Origin: Propioniferax innocua
GTDB lineage: Bacteria > Actinomycetota > Actinomycetes > Propionibacteriales > Propionibacteriaceae
NCBI RefSeq assembly: GCF_006716235.1
Contig: NZ_VFOR01000001.1
Coordinates: forward strand, 868,001-932,000
DNA: 64,000 nt
Direction of reading: 5' to 3'
The notes under the pieces are model-generated. The model had not been told where the DNA came from, ran no database searches, and saw nothing but the letters and a program-made list of their open reading frames with translations. Below, in pieces: positions 8,941 to 18,255 of this stretch; within the stretch, counting starts at the first letter, position 1, and each line of letters opens with the position of its first letter. The translations under genes and the position numbers were made by a program.

Positions 8941-9360
8941 TCAGTCGGGGGTGTCCGTGGGGTCCAGGTCCGACACCGGGCGCCCGGTCAATGCAGAGAG
9001 CTGCTCGACCAGGGTCCGCCGCACCAGGATCTGCAGGCCCTTCGAACTCGCCGCCCGCAGCTCCAGTGGCCGCTGGAACAGCACCACGACCGACGGATCC
9101 TTGGGATCTGAGGGCTCGCTGGCCGCGGCGAGCGGCACACGACGCTGCCCGTTCTCGAGCTCCGGAGGAACGGTGTCCACCGCCACGCGCACTCCCACCA
9201 GCGCCTCGGGGCAGTTGGTCTCCACAGCCTTCACTGCGGAGGCGACCGCTGCGCGAAACTCATCGCCCCGGGTACGACGCCGGAGCGGGGCGATGCGTCC
9301 GTGGGGGTTCGCCCGCGCCAAGGGGCCGCGCATGCCGCGTCCATGCCTGTCTCGACTCAT
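8941..9360 (-). CDS. Rv3259-like metallopeptidase-family protein without a visible HExxH
   Basis: The protein lies between DUF3499 and DUF5719, where M. tuberculosis has Rv3259, annotated in the zincin-like metallopeptidase family. The start at ATG 9360 has GGAGA seven bases upstream; an in-frame ATG at 9384 is less likely. The N-terminus is very basic (RDRHGRGMRGPLARA...RIAPLRRR), followed by a compact alpha/beta region with VGVRVAVDTVPPEL and VVLFQRPLELRA. Where zincins carry HExxH, this protein reads RTLVEQLSALTG, so no zinc-ligand histidines are present and catalysis is unlikely. A structural or binding role is more plausible. Confidence 0.65.
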   Translation of the reverse strand: MSRDRHGRGMRGPLARANPHGRIAPLRRRTRGDEFRAAVASAVKAVETNCPEALVGVRVAVDTVPPELENGQRRVPLAAASEPSDPKDPSVVVLFQRPLELRAASSKGLQILVRRTLVEQLSALTGRPVSDLDPTDTPD

Positions 9361-9388
9361 CGCTCGTCTCCGTTCATCGCGCACCCTC

Positions 9389-10783
9389 TCACCCGAGGCC
9401 CGGATCCATCTCGGGTTCGACGCCCTCGGCTTCGGGCTGCGGAACGATCAGGGGCGCGGTGGCCATGCGATCGAAGTCCTTGTCGCTGGAGAGCAGGACA
9501 CCTGCATAGAGCTCGGTGCCGGGCGTCACGTCAGCGAACACGCTTCCGGGTTCGGAACTCTCGGGAAGATTCCACACGCGCGTCGATCCGGCCGGGACCA
9601 CCAGGGAGTTCTCGGCCACGTGCTCCCCCGCGGTGTTCCGAACGCGGAGCGGCAGAACCGCCTCGGTGTCGGCGGCATTGGTGACCACCACCGAGGACGC
9701 CACCCCGGGCAGCACACCGACCGGCGCAACGCCGAGTCCCTGCAACACAGGGGTGGAGGGCTGCACCGCGAGGTCCTGCCGTCCCGGATCATCGGTACTG
9801 GTGCTGACCACCGAGCCGGTGACGAGCTGATCGGAGGTGAGCCGGACCGCTCCGGCCTGTTCGGCCAGGCCTTCAGCCAGATCAACCTCCACCGAGGCCC
9901 TTGGGTTGACCCGCACATCCTCACCACCGACCGGAACGAACGCACCGTCCGGCCCGAGGATCTCCACGTGCACCGACGCCCGTCGGTCGCCGGGGTTGAC
10001 CACCACGAGACGGCGTCCACCCGGCCCGTCCGGGACCCCGGGAATCACCACCGAGCGCGCCGGGAGCGTGGACGCGCTGGCGTAGGTGGCGCCCTTGGGC
10101 TGGTCCCCACCGGCACGGTCGGCCACGATCGCGGCGACGCGCCCCTGACGAGACCGCACCTGGGCCGACACCAGCTCCGGCGCAGACACGTGGGATTCGA
10201 CGGCGACCTCACGGGTCTCATGCGCCGGCACCACGATGCCACGGGTCCCCGGCGTGGCCATCTCGCCATCGCGACCGTGGAACACCACATCGACGCTGAC
10301 CTGCGCGTCATCGGGGTTGGTCAGGATGATCACGCTGCGCATCTCGTCATTGCCACCGAGCCCGGTGAACCAGTGAACGCCACCGGGCTCGGTGCAGGTT
10401 CCCAGGCTGATACCGCGGTCAGGGCCGCCATCCCGTTGCGCATGGACGCCCGCCGCGCTCGCCCGTGTCTGCCCGCCGCCGGCGCTCACCATCAGAGGCT
10501 CGGCCAGCTCCTCGTACTGGGTGACCGCGTCGGTGGTTCCGAGCTGGGACACCCCGGATTTCAAGCCTCCGAGCTCGAGTGATCCGCCTTCACGACCCGA
10601 CGACACCACCGCGGCGAGGTCGTCGGCGGCCGGGCAGATGGTCGTCGTGCGTCCCTCGACCTCCACCGGGGCGACCGGCTCCGGAGGTTGCAGCGGAAGC
10701 TGCCCGAGCCCGAAGGTCGCCAGGACGGTGGCGAGAACAGCACCACCGGCGATCAGGGCATTGCGCCCCATGGAGTCGGTCAT
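9389..10783 (-). CDS. DUF5719 family membrane-anchored extracytoplasmic protein
   Basis: The 464-residue protein has one N-terminal membrane segment (ALIAGGAVLATVLATFGLG, residues about 9-27) and a long extracytoplasmic part of repeated beta-sandwich-like blocks (VVVNPGDRRASVHVEILGPDG, ILTNPDDAQVSVDVVFHG). This is the layout of actinobacterial DUF5719. Its ATG overlaps the stop of the upstream giant glycosyltransferase gene by four bases (ATGA), implying translational coupling and a shared task, probably export or assembly of an envelope glycan. No catalytic residues were recognised. The open frame extends further upstream, but the coupled ATG and the membrane anchor fix the start. Confidence 0.75.
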   Translation of the reverse strand: MTDSMGRNALIAGGAVLATVLATFGLGQLPLQPPEPVAPVEVEGRTTTICPAADDLAAVVSSGREGGSLELGGLKSGVSQLGTTDAVTQYEELAEPLMVSAGGGQTRASAAGVHAQRDGGPDRGISLGTCTEPGGVHWFTGLGGNDEMRSVIILTNPDDAQVSVDVVFHGRDGEMATPGTRGIVVPAHETREVAVESHVSAPELVSAQVRSRQGRVAAIVADRAGGDQPKGATYASASTLPARSVVIPGVPDGPGGRRLVVVNPGDRRASVHVEILGPDGAFVPVGGEDVRVNPRASVEVDLAEGLAEQAGAVRLTSDQLVTGSVVSTSTDDPGRQDLAVQPSTPVLQGLGVAPVGVLPGVASSVVVTNAADTEAVLPLRVRNTAGEHVAENSLVVPAGSTRVWNLPESSEPGSVFADVTPGTELYAGVLLSSDKDFDRMATAPLIVPQPEAEGVEPEMDPGLG

Positions 10784-13700
10784 CGCTGCTCCTGCTCCTC
10801 GTCGGGCACCGGGCCGGCAGCCCTCCGCGCGCGTGCCGCCGGGAGCACCATGGTCTCCCATTCGGTGTCGTCAGGAGCGGCGGCGCGACGCGGCGCGGTG
10901 ATGTCGGGATCGACCCGCGGATTGTTCTCGGGCTGCGAAGGCCGGGCATATGGGTGGTGAGGCTGTCGGGGTCGCGTCAGATCTGCTTCATCGACCGCCG
11001 CGACCGATGACCGAGGTGGGGATGGAGGCGCCGGACGGGGCGTGTTCCGTGCTGCACGGGCCCGCGTCGGAGCGGCGGCCCGAGCAGGTGCGGCACCGCT
11101 CTCCCACGCCGCACGACGTCGTGCACGCGAGCCGGCGAGCGAAGGTGCTGCGAACACCACCATGAGCACGATCACCGCGAGCTGGAGCCACAGCACCCAG
11201 CGGGGCCACATGGGCAGGAGTTCGAAACGCAACACACCGGTCTTGGCCGGCAGATCCACCACGGCCCGCTGCCCCTCGGCCCGATGGTTCAGCACGGCGT
11301 CATCGAGGGTGATCCGCCAGCGTCGATCATGCGGTTCGGAGATGAGAAGCCGCCGCCCCTCGACAGGTTCATCCAGCACGATCTCCCCACGCCGCCCGTC
11401 GGAGGGCACCACCACACTCGTTCGATCGGGGTTCTCGACGCTGACCCGCGCAGCGGTGCCCGGCAGCGTCCACACATGCCAGTCGTCCTTACCGGAGCCG
11501 GAACTCAGCCCGGGGGTGTTGGCGATCTTGATGCGTTCGGTCTCACTTGCTCCCCGAACCCACACGTGCCCCACTCCGAGCGCCTCCAGCGTCTCGCCCA
11601 CGGACTCGTCCGCCGACCCCGACACCATGGACGCGACCATCGCCCGAGTGAGCTGGGGCCATTCGGGGGACCCGGCGTATCCGAAGCCACGGTCGGACTC
11701 ACCCAGGCGAGGGCCGTCACCATCGACGAGCTGATACTGCGGCACTTCCCCGGTCAGATCGATCGCCAGCGTCCGGGTCGCAGCGGGCCCGGTCTGGGAG
11801 TTCACGACGAAAGCAGGAAGGTCCGACGCCGGCTGACGAGACAGGCCCGGCACGGCCCACACCGCCCAGCCGACGCCGCCCGCCAGCAGAACCAGGGTGG
11901 CAGCGACCCCCACCAGACGCGCCAATGGCCCATCTGGCCGATCAGCGCCCGTACCGGCACGGACATGCGTGTCGACCCCGGCCACGAACGCGGCCACGAG
12001 TGCACAGCCCATGATGACGACCCATCCGGTGAGATCGGGGCGCACCTGGCTGCCGACGGGCAGAGCCTGGAAGAGCTGCCGGCCCACGATGACGCCCACC
12101 GCAGCGGAACCGGCGGCGACCATCCAGGCGACACGCACCACTGCCCGGTCGGCGGCGACCACGAGAGCAGTGACCGCCGCGGCCCACAACAGCATGAAGG
12201 CGACCACCGAGACCCACACGGCGGGCAGGCCGGGGCCGGGCGTCCGCCCCACCAGCAGTTGCCACCACGGCACGATGTCCCACGAACCCAGCGCGGCGTC
12301 CGGCCCCAACAGAACGCGAGCGTTCCCGCCGAGGACCGACGCCGCCACCCACGGCAGCAGAACGACCAGCGGGGCCAGAGCAGCCAGGAGGGCGCGTCGG
12401 ACACGTGCCCCGGAATCGAAGAACGCGCCGACGATGAGCGCCACCGCCGCCACCGGCAACAGCAGCGGGAAGAAAGGAGACAGCACTGTGAGCGCCAGCG
12501 CCGTCGACCATGCCGGACGCCAGGATTCGGGTCCGTCGATGGGCTTGGTGAACAGTGCGTGGATCGCTCCGGCGAGCAACGGCAGACCGATGGCGAAGAT
12601 GATCGCACCGATGGCTCCACGGTTGACCGCTCCACTGAGCACGGGGATCAGGCCGTGAGCGACTCCGGCAAGAGCACGGATGCCCGGGCGACGCGTCAGG
12701 TGCCGCAGCCACACCTGCGAGGTGAGGAAAGACAGGGGCACCGCACCGAGCACGACCAGCGTCACGAACCACTCCGGCTGCCCGAACGTGAGTGTCGATC
12801 CGACCGCCACCCAGCCCAACCAAGGAGCGGCCAGGGATTCAGCGGTGCCTGCGATGGGCGCGAGGAAGGCTTCGTAGGCTGCGCCGAGCGTTTCCTGGCT
12901 GGGCAACAACCGCTCGCCGGTGAGTCGCCCGGGACCGATCAGATGCCGTGCCGCCACGAGTGCGGCGATGAGCGTCAGCACGAAGCCGAGTGAGAGCGGC
13001 GAGGTCCATGCGCGGCGGGTGTGTTCCGAGCCGCTGAAGTCATCGCCGGTCAGTTCGTCCAAGGTCGGCTCCCCGGCCGATGGGCCTTGGGATCCGAAGA
13101 TGTCGCGCCACTGGGCGGCGATCCCACCTGCCACGGCGTCGAAGGCGAGGGCAAGCCCATGCGTCCGGCCCGGGCGCAGTTCGGCGACGCGAGCTGCGGT
13201 CTCCTTCGTCGGTACGGGAACGCGGGCCCGCAGACTCCGCGTCGCTCCCCCACCGAGGAACGCCGCAGCCGCCCGCAACTCATCACCCGAGCGACCGGGG
13301 GCCTTGGCGAGCAGAAAACCGAGGGCGCGCAACACACAACCGAGCACCAGAGCGACCGAGCCCAGCAACGCTGCGATGCCACGGCGATGCCCGGCCACGG
13401 CACGCATCGCCATCAGGCGCCGGGTGGCTTCGGGACGTTCACCGACAACCGGACTGTTGCGCAGGCCATTGTGTCCAGCACCTCGATGGACGATGACGGC
13501 CTCGGGGCAGGTCCGCACGCGATGCCCGGCCTCGGTGGCCCGCCACCCCAGGTCGAGGCCATCGGTGAACACCGCGAGTTCGGGCGCGAAACCACCCAGC
13601 TGCTCGAACACCTCGCGCCGGACGAGGAGACCGCAGGAATCGAGCCCGAGAACATCTTCGGCCCGGTGCTGACGCTGATCCACCTCCCCCTCATCCACGT

Positions 13701-14286
13701 GACGGTCCACCCAGCCGCCATGGGAGATTGACTGCCCGACCGACGCCAGGCGCGGCGCTCCCGCCTCGCGGCTGTGCTGGAGGATCTTGGGCCCCACCAT
13801 GGCGGTGTCCGGCTCGCGGACCACCTGCGTCAACAGGGCTCCGAGTGCCTCGGGTGCCACCTGACAGTCGTCGTGGAGGAACCACAACCAGCGTCCCCCC
13901 GTGGCGGAGGAACCGAATTCACGCGCCGGGTCATGGGCGTCGAGAGCTTCCCGCACCGCGGCGCCGAATCCGCGGGCGGCGGTCTGCACCACTGTGGTGA
14001 ACAAGCCGCTGCGTCGCATGATCTCGCCAGAACGGTCGAAGGAATCGGCGTCGACGCCGACGATATGGGTCGGTCGCGGGTCGAGTCCCCGCAGCGATTC
14101 GATGGTCTGGCCGAGCCAGTCGGCTCCGTTGTGGGCCACCACCACACAGGTGACCTCTTCGGTCGAGATATCGACCGGTTCAGGGGAGAACTCCTCGTCC
14201 TGCCAAGCCCAGAGCTCGGCCGAAGTGGGACGGTGGAGTTGCGGAACGGCGGGTTCAGGCCGTGAAGCCTCTACAGGCTGGCTCAT
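10780..14286 (-). CDS. Giant GT2 glycosyltransferase fused to a polytopic membrane domain
   Basis: The 1168-residue protein begins with a family 2 glycosyltransferase domain (about 40-300). Its motifs are VVVAHNGADWLGQTIESL, the DxD-like VGVDADS, DDCQVAPEAL, and the acceptor-loop region DGLDLGWRATEAGHRV. Many hydrophobic segments follow (about 320-860), then an extracytoplasmic C-terminal domain, a last membrane helix near 1055 (LQLAVIVLMVVFAAP) and a basic, proline-rich tail. This architecture suggests a polymerase or membrane transferase for an envelope polysaccharide. It starts at ATG 14286 with AGGGGGA upstream. DUF5719 overlaps its stop, and whiB lies directly upstream. The sugar specificity cannot be read from the sequence. 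Confidence 0.82.
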   Translation of the reverse strand: MSQPVEASRPEPAVPQLHRPTSAELWAWQDEEFSPEPVDISTEEVTCVVVAHNGADWLGQTIESLRGLDPRPTHIVGVDADSFDRSGEIMRRSGLFTTVVQTAARGFGAAVREALDAHDPAREFGSSATGGRWLWFLHDDCQVAPEALGALLTQVVREPDTAMVGPKILQHSREAGAPRLASVGQSISHGGWVDRHVDEGEVDQRQHRAEDVLGLDSCGLLVRREVFEQLGGFAPELAVFTDGLDLGWRATEAGHRVRTCPEAVIVHRGAGHNGLRNSPVVGERPEATRRLMAMRAVAGHRRGIAALLGSVALVLGCVLRALGFLLAKAPGRSGDELRAAAAFLGGGATRSLRARVPVPTKETAARVAELRPGRTHGLALAFDAVAGGIAAQWRDIFGSQGPSAGEPTLDELTGDDFSGSEHTRRAWTSPLSLGFVLTLIAALVAARHLIGPGRLTGERLLPSQETLGAAYEAFLAPIAGTAESLAAPWLGWVAVGSTLTFGQPEWFVTLVVLGAVPLSFLTSQVWLRHLTRRPGIRALAGVAHGLIPVLSGAVNRGAIGAIIFAIGLPLLAGAIHALFTKPIDGPESWRPAWSTALALTVLSPFFPLLLPVAAVALIVGAFFDSGARVRRALLAALAPLVVLLPWVAASVLGGNARVLLGPDAALGSWDIVPWWQLLVGRTPGPGLPAVWVSVVAFMLLWAAAVTALVVAADRAVVRVAWMVAAGSAAVGVIVGRQLFQALPVGSQVRPDLTGWVVIMGCALVAAFVAGVDTHVRAGTGADRPDGPLARLVGVAATLVLLAGGVGWAVWAVPGLSRQPASDLPAFVVNSQTGPAATRTLAIDLTGEVPQYQLVDGDGPRLGESDRGFGYAGSPEWPQLTRAMVASMVSGSADESVGETLEALGVGHVWVRGASETERIKIANTPGLSSGSGKDDWHVWTLPGTAARVSVENPDRTSVVVPSDGRRGEIVLDEPVEGRRLLISEPHDRRWRITLDDAVLNHRAEGQRAVVDLPAKTGVLRFELLPMWPRWVLWLQLAVIVLMVVFAAPSLAGSRARRRAAWESGAAPARAAAPTRARAARNTPRPAPPSPPRSSVAAVDEADLTRPRQPHHPYARPSQPENNPRVDPDITAPRRAAAPDDTEWETMVLPAARARRAAGPVPDEEQEQR

Positions 14287-14393
14287 GGTCCCCCTTCACG
14301 CCGATGTCACATCATGCGAACGCTCACACTACCCAACATTCGCACCGATCGAGATCGATCGTCAGCCCGGCGTCCGGGGGGGAAGTCCAGCGG

Positions 14394-14657
14394 TCAGACC
14401 GCCTGCTTCTTGATGCGGCGACGCTCACGCTCACTGAGCCCGCCCCAGATACCGAATCGTTCGTCGTGGTCGAGTGCGTATTCCAAGCACTCACTGCGTA
14501 CCTCACACGAGAGGCACACCTTCTTCGCCTCGCGGGTCGAGCCACCCTTCTCAGGGAAGAAGGCCTCGGGGTCGGTCTGTGCGCACAGTGCGCGTTCCTG
14601 CCAGCCGAGAACGCCTTCGTCGTCCTCGGCGGTGATCACGTCCAGCCAGTCCTGCAT
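14394..14657 (-). CDS. whiB2: WhiB-family iron-sulfur transcription factor, WhiB2/WhmD type
   Basis: The 87-residue protein has the four cluster cysteines Cys25, Cys48, Cys51 and Cys57 (C-x22-C-x2-C-x5-C), the GIWGG turn at 69-73 and a basic C-terminus (SERERRRIKKQAV) used for DNA contact or sigma-factor partnership. In M. tuberculosis whiB2 (Rv3260c) sits in the same place next to DUF3499 and the mannose genes and is needed for septation and growth. It is probably transcribed on its own: it has a 100-base upstream region and the next gene down, the giant GT, starts 107 bases away. Confidence 0.92.
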   Translation of the reverse strand: MQDWLDVITAEDDEGVLGWQERALCAQTDPEAFFPEKGGSTREAKKVCLSCEVRSECLEYALDHDERFGIWGGLSERERRRIKKQAV

Positions 14658-14715
14658 GTTCTCCTCCTCACCAACGGAATCGGAACCTGCCGTCGCTAAC
14701 TCCGCTGATGAAATT

Positions 14716-14725
14716 ACACGCGTGT
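14716..14725. promoter_or_regulatory. Palindrome upstream of whiB2, possible operator
   Basis: ACACGCGTGT is a perfect 10-base palindrome 58 bases upstream of the whiB start, in an AT-richer patch (AAATTACACG). The regulator is unknown, and short palindromes occur by chance, so this is weak. Confidence 0.25.
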
Positions 14726-14757
14726 GATCACCCTGAAGTCAAGCCGAGAGCGAAATG

Positions 14758-15282
14758 TCACCGATGAATACGGCGTGTCGGCTCGTCAGCACCCTGAATG
14801 AGATCTTCGCGACTCAGCTCCCGGCCGAACATCTCGCGCACCTCTTCGACGTCTCCGGCGCGGGCACGACGGCACAACCGCCACAGCGCCCACAGCAACA
14901 GCGTCGGAATGGCCTGCAACACGGTGAAACCGATCAGGCCGATGACGCGCACCGGAACCGGTTCGGGCAGCACCGGGGAAATCTGCCCGATCATCTGGAA
15001 CACCACGGCGATCAGCGTCGCGGCCACACCGAAACCCAGAGCGACATACAGGAACCACACGGCCCGACGCGGCAGCGGCTCCTCCAGCACCAGACACACC
15101 GCCACGATCACCAACGGCAGCGCATGCACGATCGTGAACAGTGACGGCGCGTAATCAGCGACGACTCCGATCGGACCATCCGCGGTCAGCGCCGCGAACA
15201 CACGCCACACCGTCCACGCAGCCCCCAGCGCCAGCACGATCCATGCGATGGCACTCCGATGGTTGCCGAGTCGTTCAAGCAT
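14758..15282 (-). CDS. Four-helix membrane protein, function unknown
   Basis: The 174-residue protein shows four hydrophobic segments: AIAWIVLALGAAWTVWRVFA, LFTIVHALPLVIVAVCLVL, AVWFLYVALGFGVAATLIAV and IGLIGFTVLQAIPTLLLWAL. A charged cytoplasmic tail (RRARAGDVEEVREMFGREL) follows. No family was recognised. It lies upstream of whiB and downstream of the guanylyltransferase gene on the same strand, but with spacers of 100 and 62 bases an operon is uncertain. The ATG at 15282 is the only good start before the first helix. Confidence 0.65.
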   Translation of the reverse strand: MLERLGNHRSAIAWIVLALGAAWTVWRVFAALTADGPIGVVADYAPSLFTIVHALPLVIVAVCLVLEEPLPRRAVWFLYVALGFGVAATLIAVVFQMIGQISPVLPEPVPVRVIGLIGFTVLQAIPTLLLWALWRLCRRARAGDVEEVREMFGRELSREDLIQGADEPTRRIHR

Positions 15283-15344
15283 GCAACAAGGTTAAGCTCG
15301 GATTCCGCCACCGGTGGAGCGACACGCCCCTGCGATGACCGGGC

Positions 15345-16442
15345 TCAGGTGAACTTCAGACCGTGGTCCGATTCCGCCTTGGCCACGAGCTCCTTGATGC
15401 GTTCGGCCTCCGAGCTCGGGCATACCAACGTGATGTCCTGAGTGCTCACCACGACGGTGTCGCGCAACCCCAGAACAGCCACCAGGCGTTCGTCCCCGGC
15501 AGTGTTGATGACCAAGTTCTCCCACGAGTCCAGCACAAGCGTCCGACCATCAATGGCATTGCCATGTTCATCGCGATCAAGATGCTCCCCCAGCGCGGGG
15601 AAACCGCCCACGTCATGCCACGTGATGGGCAGACGCACCGCGACGACATGGGCACGATGGCCCTCGATATCCGCCCCGCGCCCGTGCGAGACCGGCTCCA
15701 TGATGGCGTAATCGACCGAGATCTTCGGCAGCTGCGGGAACAGCTCATCGATCCGCTCAGGCTGCTCTGCGATATCGGTGACGACGCTGTGCCCTGCGGG
15801 AACCAACTGCTGGAGCTGCTCCAAGAACGTGCTCGCACGCCAGACGAACATGCCGGCGTTCCACCAGTACTCCCCCGAATCGACGTACGACTGCGCCGTG
15901 GCAAGATCCGGTTTCTCCTTGAACTCCCGCACCTCGCACAACTCATCGGACCCTCCGATCGCCTCACCGCGATGAAGGTAGCCGTATCCGGTGTGGGGTC
16001 GATCAGGGACGACGCCGAAGGTCACCAACGCGCTCGCGTCGGCCTCGGCGGCCTCGAATCCACGCCGCAGCGCGTCCTGGAACACATCGACCGGCTCGAT
16101 GAGCTGATCGGCGGTCACCATGGCCACCACTGCATCGGGGTCGCGCTTGTCCAACACGGCAGCGGGCCACGCGACAGCATTGAGTGAATCACGCCCCACG
16201 GGCTCGCCCAAGATGTTCTCCACGGGCATCTCGGGCAGTTCCTCGCGAACCACCTCGGAATAGGCCGCCCCGGTGCACACCCACACCTGATCGGCGCCGA
16301 CCACATCCACCACCCGTTCGAACGCCATCCGGAGCAGGCTCTTGCCCTGCACCAGGCGCAGAAGTTGCTTGGGCATCCCCTGCCGGGAAAGCGGCCACAG
16401 ACGTTTACCGGACCCACCGGCCATGATCACCACGTATCGCAC
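15345..16442 (-). CDS. manC: Mannose-1-phosphate guanylyltransferase
   Basis: The enzyme makes GDP-mannose from mannose-1-phosphate and GTP, the donor for mannolipids and wall mannans. The 365-residue protein begins VRYVVIMAGGSGKRLWPLS, the nucleotidyltransferase signature, from a GTG at 16440-16442 with AGGGTGG upstream; the frame is open to 16559 but that part overlaps the divergent promoter region. Further landmarks are GEPVGRDSLNAVAWPAAVL, FKEKPDLATAQSYVDSGEYWWNAGMF, and WHDVGGFPALGEH. It corresponds to Rv3264c, and works with ManB encoded at 7065. The TIGR03089 gene starts divergently 62 bases away. Confidence 0.92.
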   Translation of the reverse strand: MRYVVIMAGGSGKRLWPLSRQGMPKQLLRLVQGKSLLRMAFERVVDVVGADQVWVCTGAAYSEVVREELPEMPVENILGEPVGRDSLNAVAWPAAVLDKRDPDAVVAMVTADQLIEPVDVFQDALRRGFEAAEADASALVTFGVVPDRPHTGYGYLHRGEAIGGSDELCEVREFKEKPDLATAQSYVDSGEYWWNAGMFVWRASTFLEQLQQLVPAGHSVVTDIAEQPERIDELFPQLPKISVDYAIMEPVSHGRGADIEGHRAHVVAVRLPITWHDVGGFPALGEHLDRDEHGNAIDGRTLVLDSWENLVINTAGDERLVAVLGLRDTVVVSTQDITLVCPSSEAERIKELVAKAESDHGLKFT

Positions 16443-16503
16443 GGGCGCCACCCTAGTGAGCGTCCGAGCCGGAATGCGGGACCGGCACGGCGGTGCGCCT
16501 AAC

Positions 16504-17175
16504 ATGGAGCGCATGTTCCGCAACGTGGTCACCCGACGGCTCGACACCGAGGCCGTCACCCCCCTGGTGACGTGTTACGGCTCGTCCCCCGAGGAACGCA
16601 GCGAGTTCTCGGCTCGCAGCTTCGCCAACTGGGTGGACAAGACCGCAAACCTCCTGGCCGATGAGTTCGACGTGACCGAAGGCGACGGCATCGCGCTGCC
16701 CGTCCTCGCCACGCATCCCCACCACTGGATGGCCTGGGTATGGCTGACCGCCGCATGGCAGGTCGGAGCCGAGGTCAGCGTCGACGGAAGCGGCGAGATC
16801 GTCGTCGACGGCCCCGACGCGACCCCGGCCGGCGAGGGCATTCCGACCGTCGCATGCTCACTGCATCCTCTTGGGATGCCCCTGACGACGATCGCCGACG
16901 GCGTCATCGACTACGTCACCGAGGTCCGTGGCCAACCGGATTCCTGGCTGGGTGTCGACCCCGACCCCGGGGCCATCCTGTGGCAGGGCCTGACGTGGAA
17001 CGATCTCGAGGTACCCGCCGACGACGCCCGACGGCTCGTCTGCCCCAGAACTCCACAGGAGGCCATCGACGCACTGCTGGCAGCCCTGCCCGGTGGTTCG
17101 GTGGTCAGCGTCCCCTCCACGTGGGACGCCGAGACACAACGAGCCATCGCCGAGGTCGAGAGGGTCACCGCATGA
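16504..17175 (+). CDS. TIGR03089 family protein, truncated AMP-binding-like fold
   Basis: The 223-residue protein matches the actinobacterial TIGR03089 family (Rv3268-like): N-terminal ERMFRNVVTRRLDTEAVTPLVTCYG, then SARSFANWVDKTANLLADEF, which resembles the opening of acyl-adenylating enzymes but without the ATP-binding and catalytic core. Its function is unknown. ATG 16504 or ATG 16513 may be the start. The stop overlaps the ATG of the next glycosyltransferase (ATGA at 17172-17175), so the two are translationally coupled. Neighbours on both sides build or attach envelope glycans. Confidence 0.8.
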   Translation: MERMFRNVVTRRLDTEAVTPLVTCYGSSPEERSEFSARSFANWVDKTANLLADEFDVTEGDGIALPVLATHPHHWMAWVWLTAAWQVGAEVSVDGSGEIVVDGPDATPAGEGIPTVACSLHPLGMPLTTIADGVIDYVTEVRGQPDSWLGVDPDPGAILWQGLTWNDLEVPADDARRLVCPRTPQEAIDALLAALPGGSVVSVPSTWDAETQRAIAEVERVTA

Positions 17176-18212
17176 AACCCCTCACCGAAGAATGGCCGGG
17201 CGTCTCCTACGTGATGCCGGTGCTCAACGAAGCCCCCTACCTTCGCGAATCGGTCGAAGCGATCCTCAAGCAGGACTACCCCGGCGAACGCGAGATCATC
17301 CTCGCTGTGGCTCCCTCCAACGACGGGACCGATGAACTCGCTGCCGAACTGGCAGAAGATCACCCACAGGTGAAGGTTGTGCCGAACCCGGGGCGGGACA
17401 TCCCCCGTGGCCTCAACCTCGCGATCTGTACATCACGACACCCGGTCATCATCCGCGTCGACGCGCACAGCGAACTCATGGACGACTACACCCGCATCGG
17501 CATCGCGACGCTCAAACGCACCGGTGCCGCGAACGTGGGCGGATTGATGCGCGCACACGGCAAAAGCCCGTTCCAGTACGCGGTGGCACAGGCCTACAAC
17601 TCCCCCATCGCCCTGGGCGGCGGCCAGTACCACTCGGGAACCGTCGAAGGGCCTTGCGAATCGGCCTACCTCGGCATCTTCCGCCGAGAGGTGTTGATGG
17701 AGGTCGGCCTGTTCGACGAGTCCATCCGCCGAGGTGAGGACTGGGAGCTCAATTACCGCATCCGCCGCGCCGGGTACACCGTGTGGTTCACTCCTGAACT
17801 CACCGTCACCTACTGGCCACGCGAGACCCCCACGCAGCTCGCCCGCCAGTTCTACTCGACCGGCGCCTGGCGCGGCTCCCTGGTGCGCTCGGGACGCCGG
17901 ACCCCCCTGCGATTCTTCGCGCCACCGGCACTGGTCGCCTCCGGGGTGATCGCCGCGGGCGAGGTGGTCGCCGACAGGTTCCTGCCCCGCCGCGTCCGCC
18001 CCTACGCCCGGATCGCCCTGAGCGGACCAGTCGCCTACGCGGCATTTCTCGCCGCTGTGAGCCAGACCGCCGCGGCTCGACGCTCGCGCCCACCCCAATT
18101 CCTGCTGACGATCGCGATCATGCACATCAGCTGGGGTGTGGGCTTTTGGAGCGGCGTCCTGCGCGGTGCAGGCAACACCATCGACACCTCACGGCTCGAC
18201 GCCGAGGGCTGA
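17172..18212 (+). CDS. Family 2 glycosyltransferase, ExoA/succinoglycan-type
   Basis: The 346-residue protein has a GT2 domain at 8-240: VSYVMPVLNEAPYLRESVEA, the first metal-binding aspartate region APSNDGTDE, VIIRVDAHSE (DxD-like), and the catalytic-base region RGEDWELNYRIRRAGY. Hydrophobic segments near 255-275 and 285-330 suggest a C-terminal membrane anchor. Such transferases add sugars to lipid-linked intermediates on the cytoplasmic face. It is coupled to the TIGR03089 gene and points towards the LCP genes, which would ligate the finished polymer to peptidoglycan. The sugar donor is not known; GDP-mannose from ManC is possible. Confidence 0.85.
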   Translation: MKPLTEEWPGVSYVMPVLNEAPYLRESVEAILKQDYPGEREIILAVAPSNDGTDELAAELAEDHPQVKVVPNPGRDIPRGLNLAICTSRHPVIIRVDAHSELMDDYTRIGIATLKRTGAANVGGLMRAHGKSPFQYAVAQAYNSPIALGGGQYHSGTVEGPCESAYLGIFRREVLMEVGLFDESIRRGEDWELNYRIRRAGYTVWFTPELTVTYWPRETPTQLARQFYSTGAWRGSLVRSGRRTPLRFFAPPALVASGVIAAGEVVADRFLPRRVRPYARIALSGPVAYAAFLAAVSQTAAARRSRPPQFLLTIAIMHISWGVGFWSGVLRGAGNTIDTSRLDAEG

Positions 18213-18255
18213 ACCCCGCCCCGGGCCTCAACCCACGGACCTCGGAGGTGGGTGA

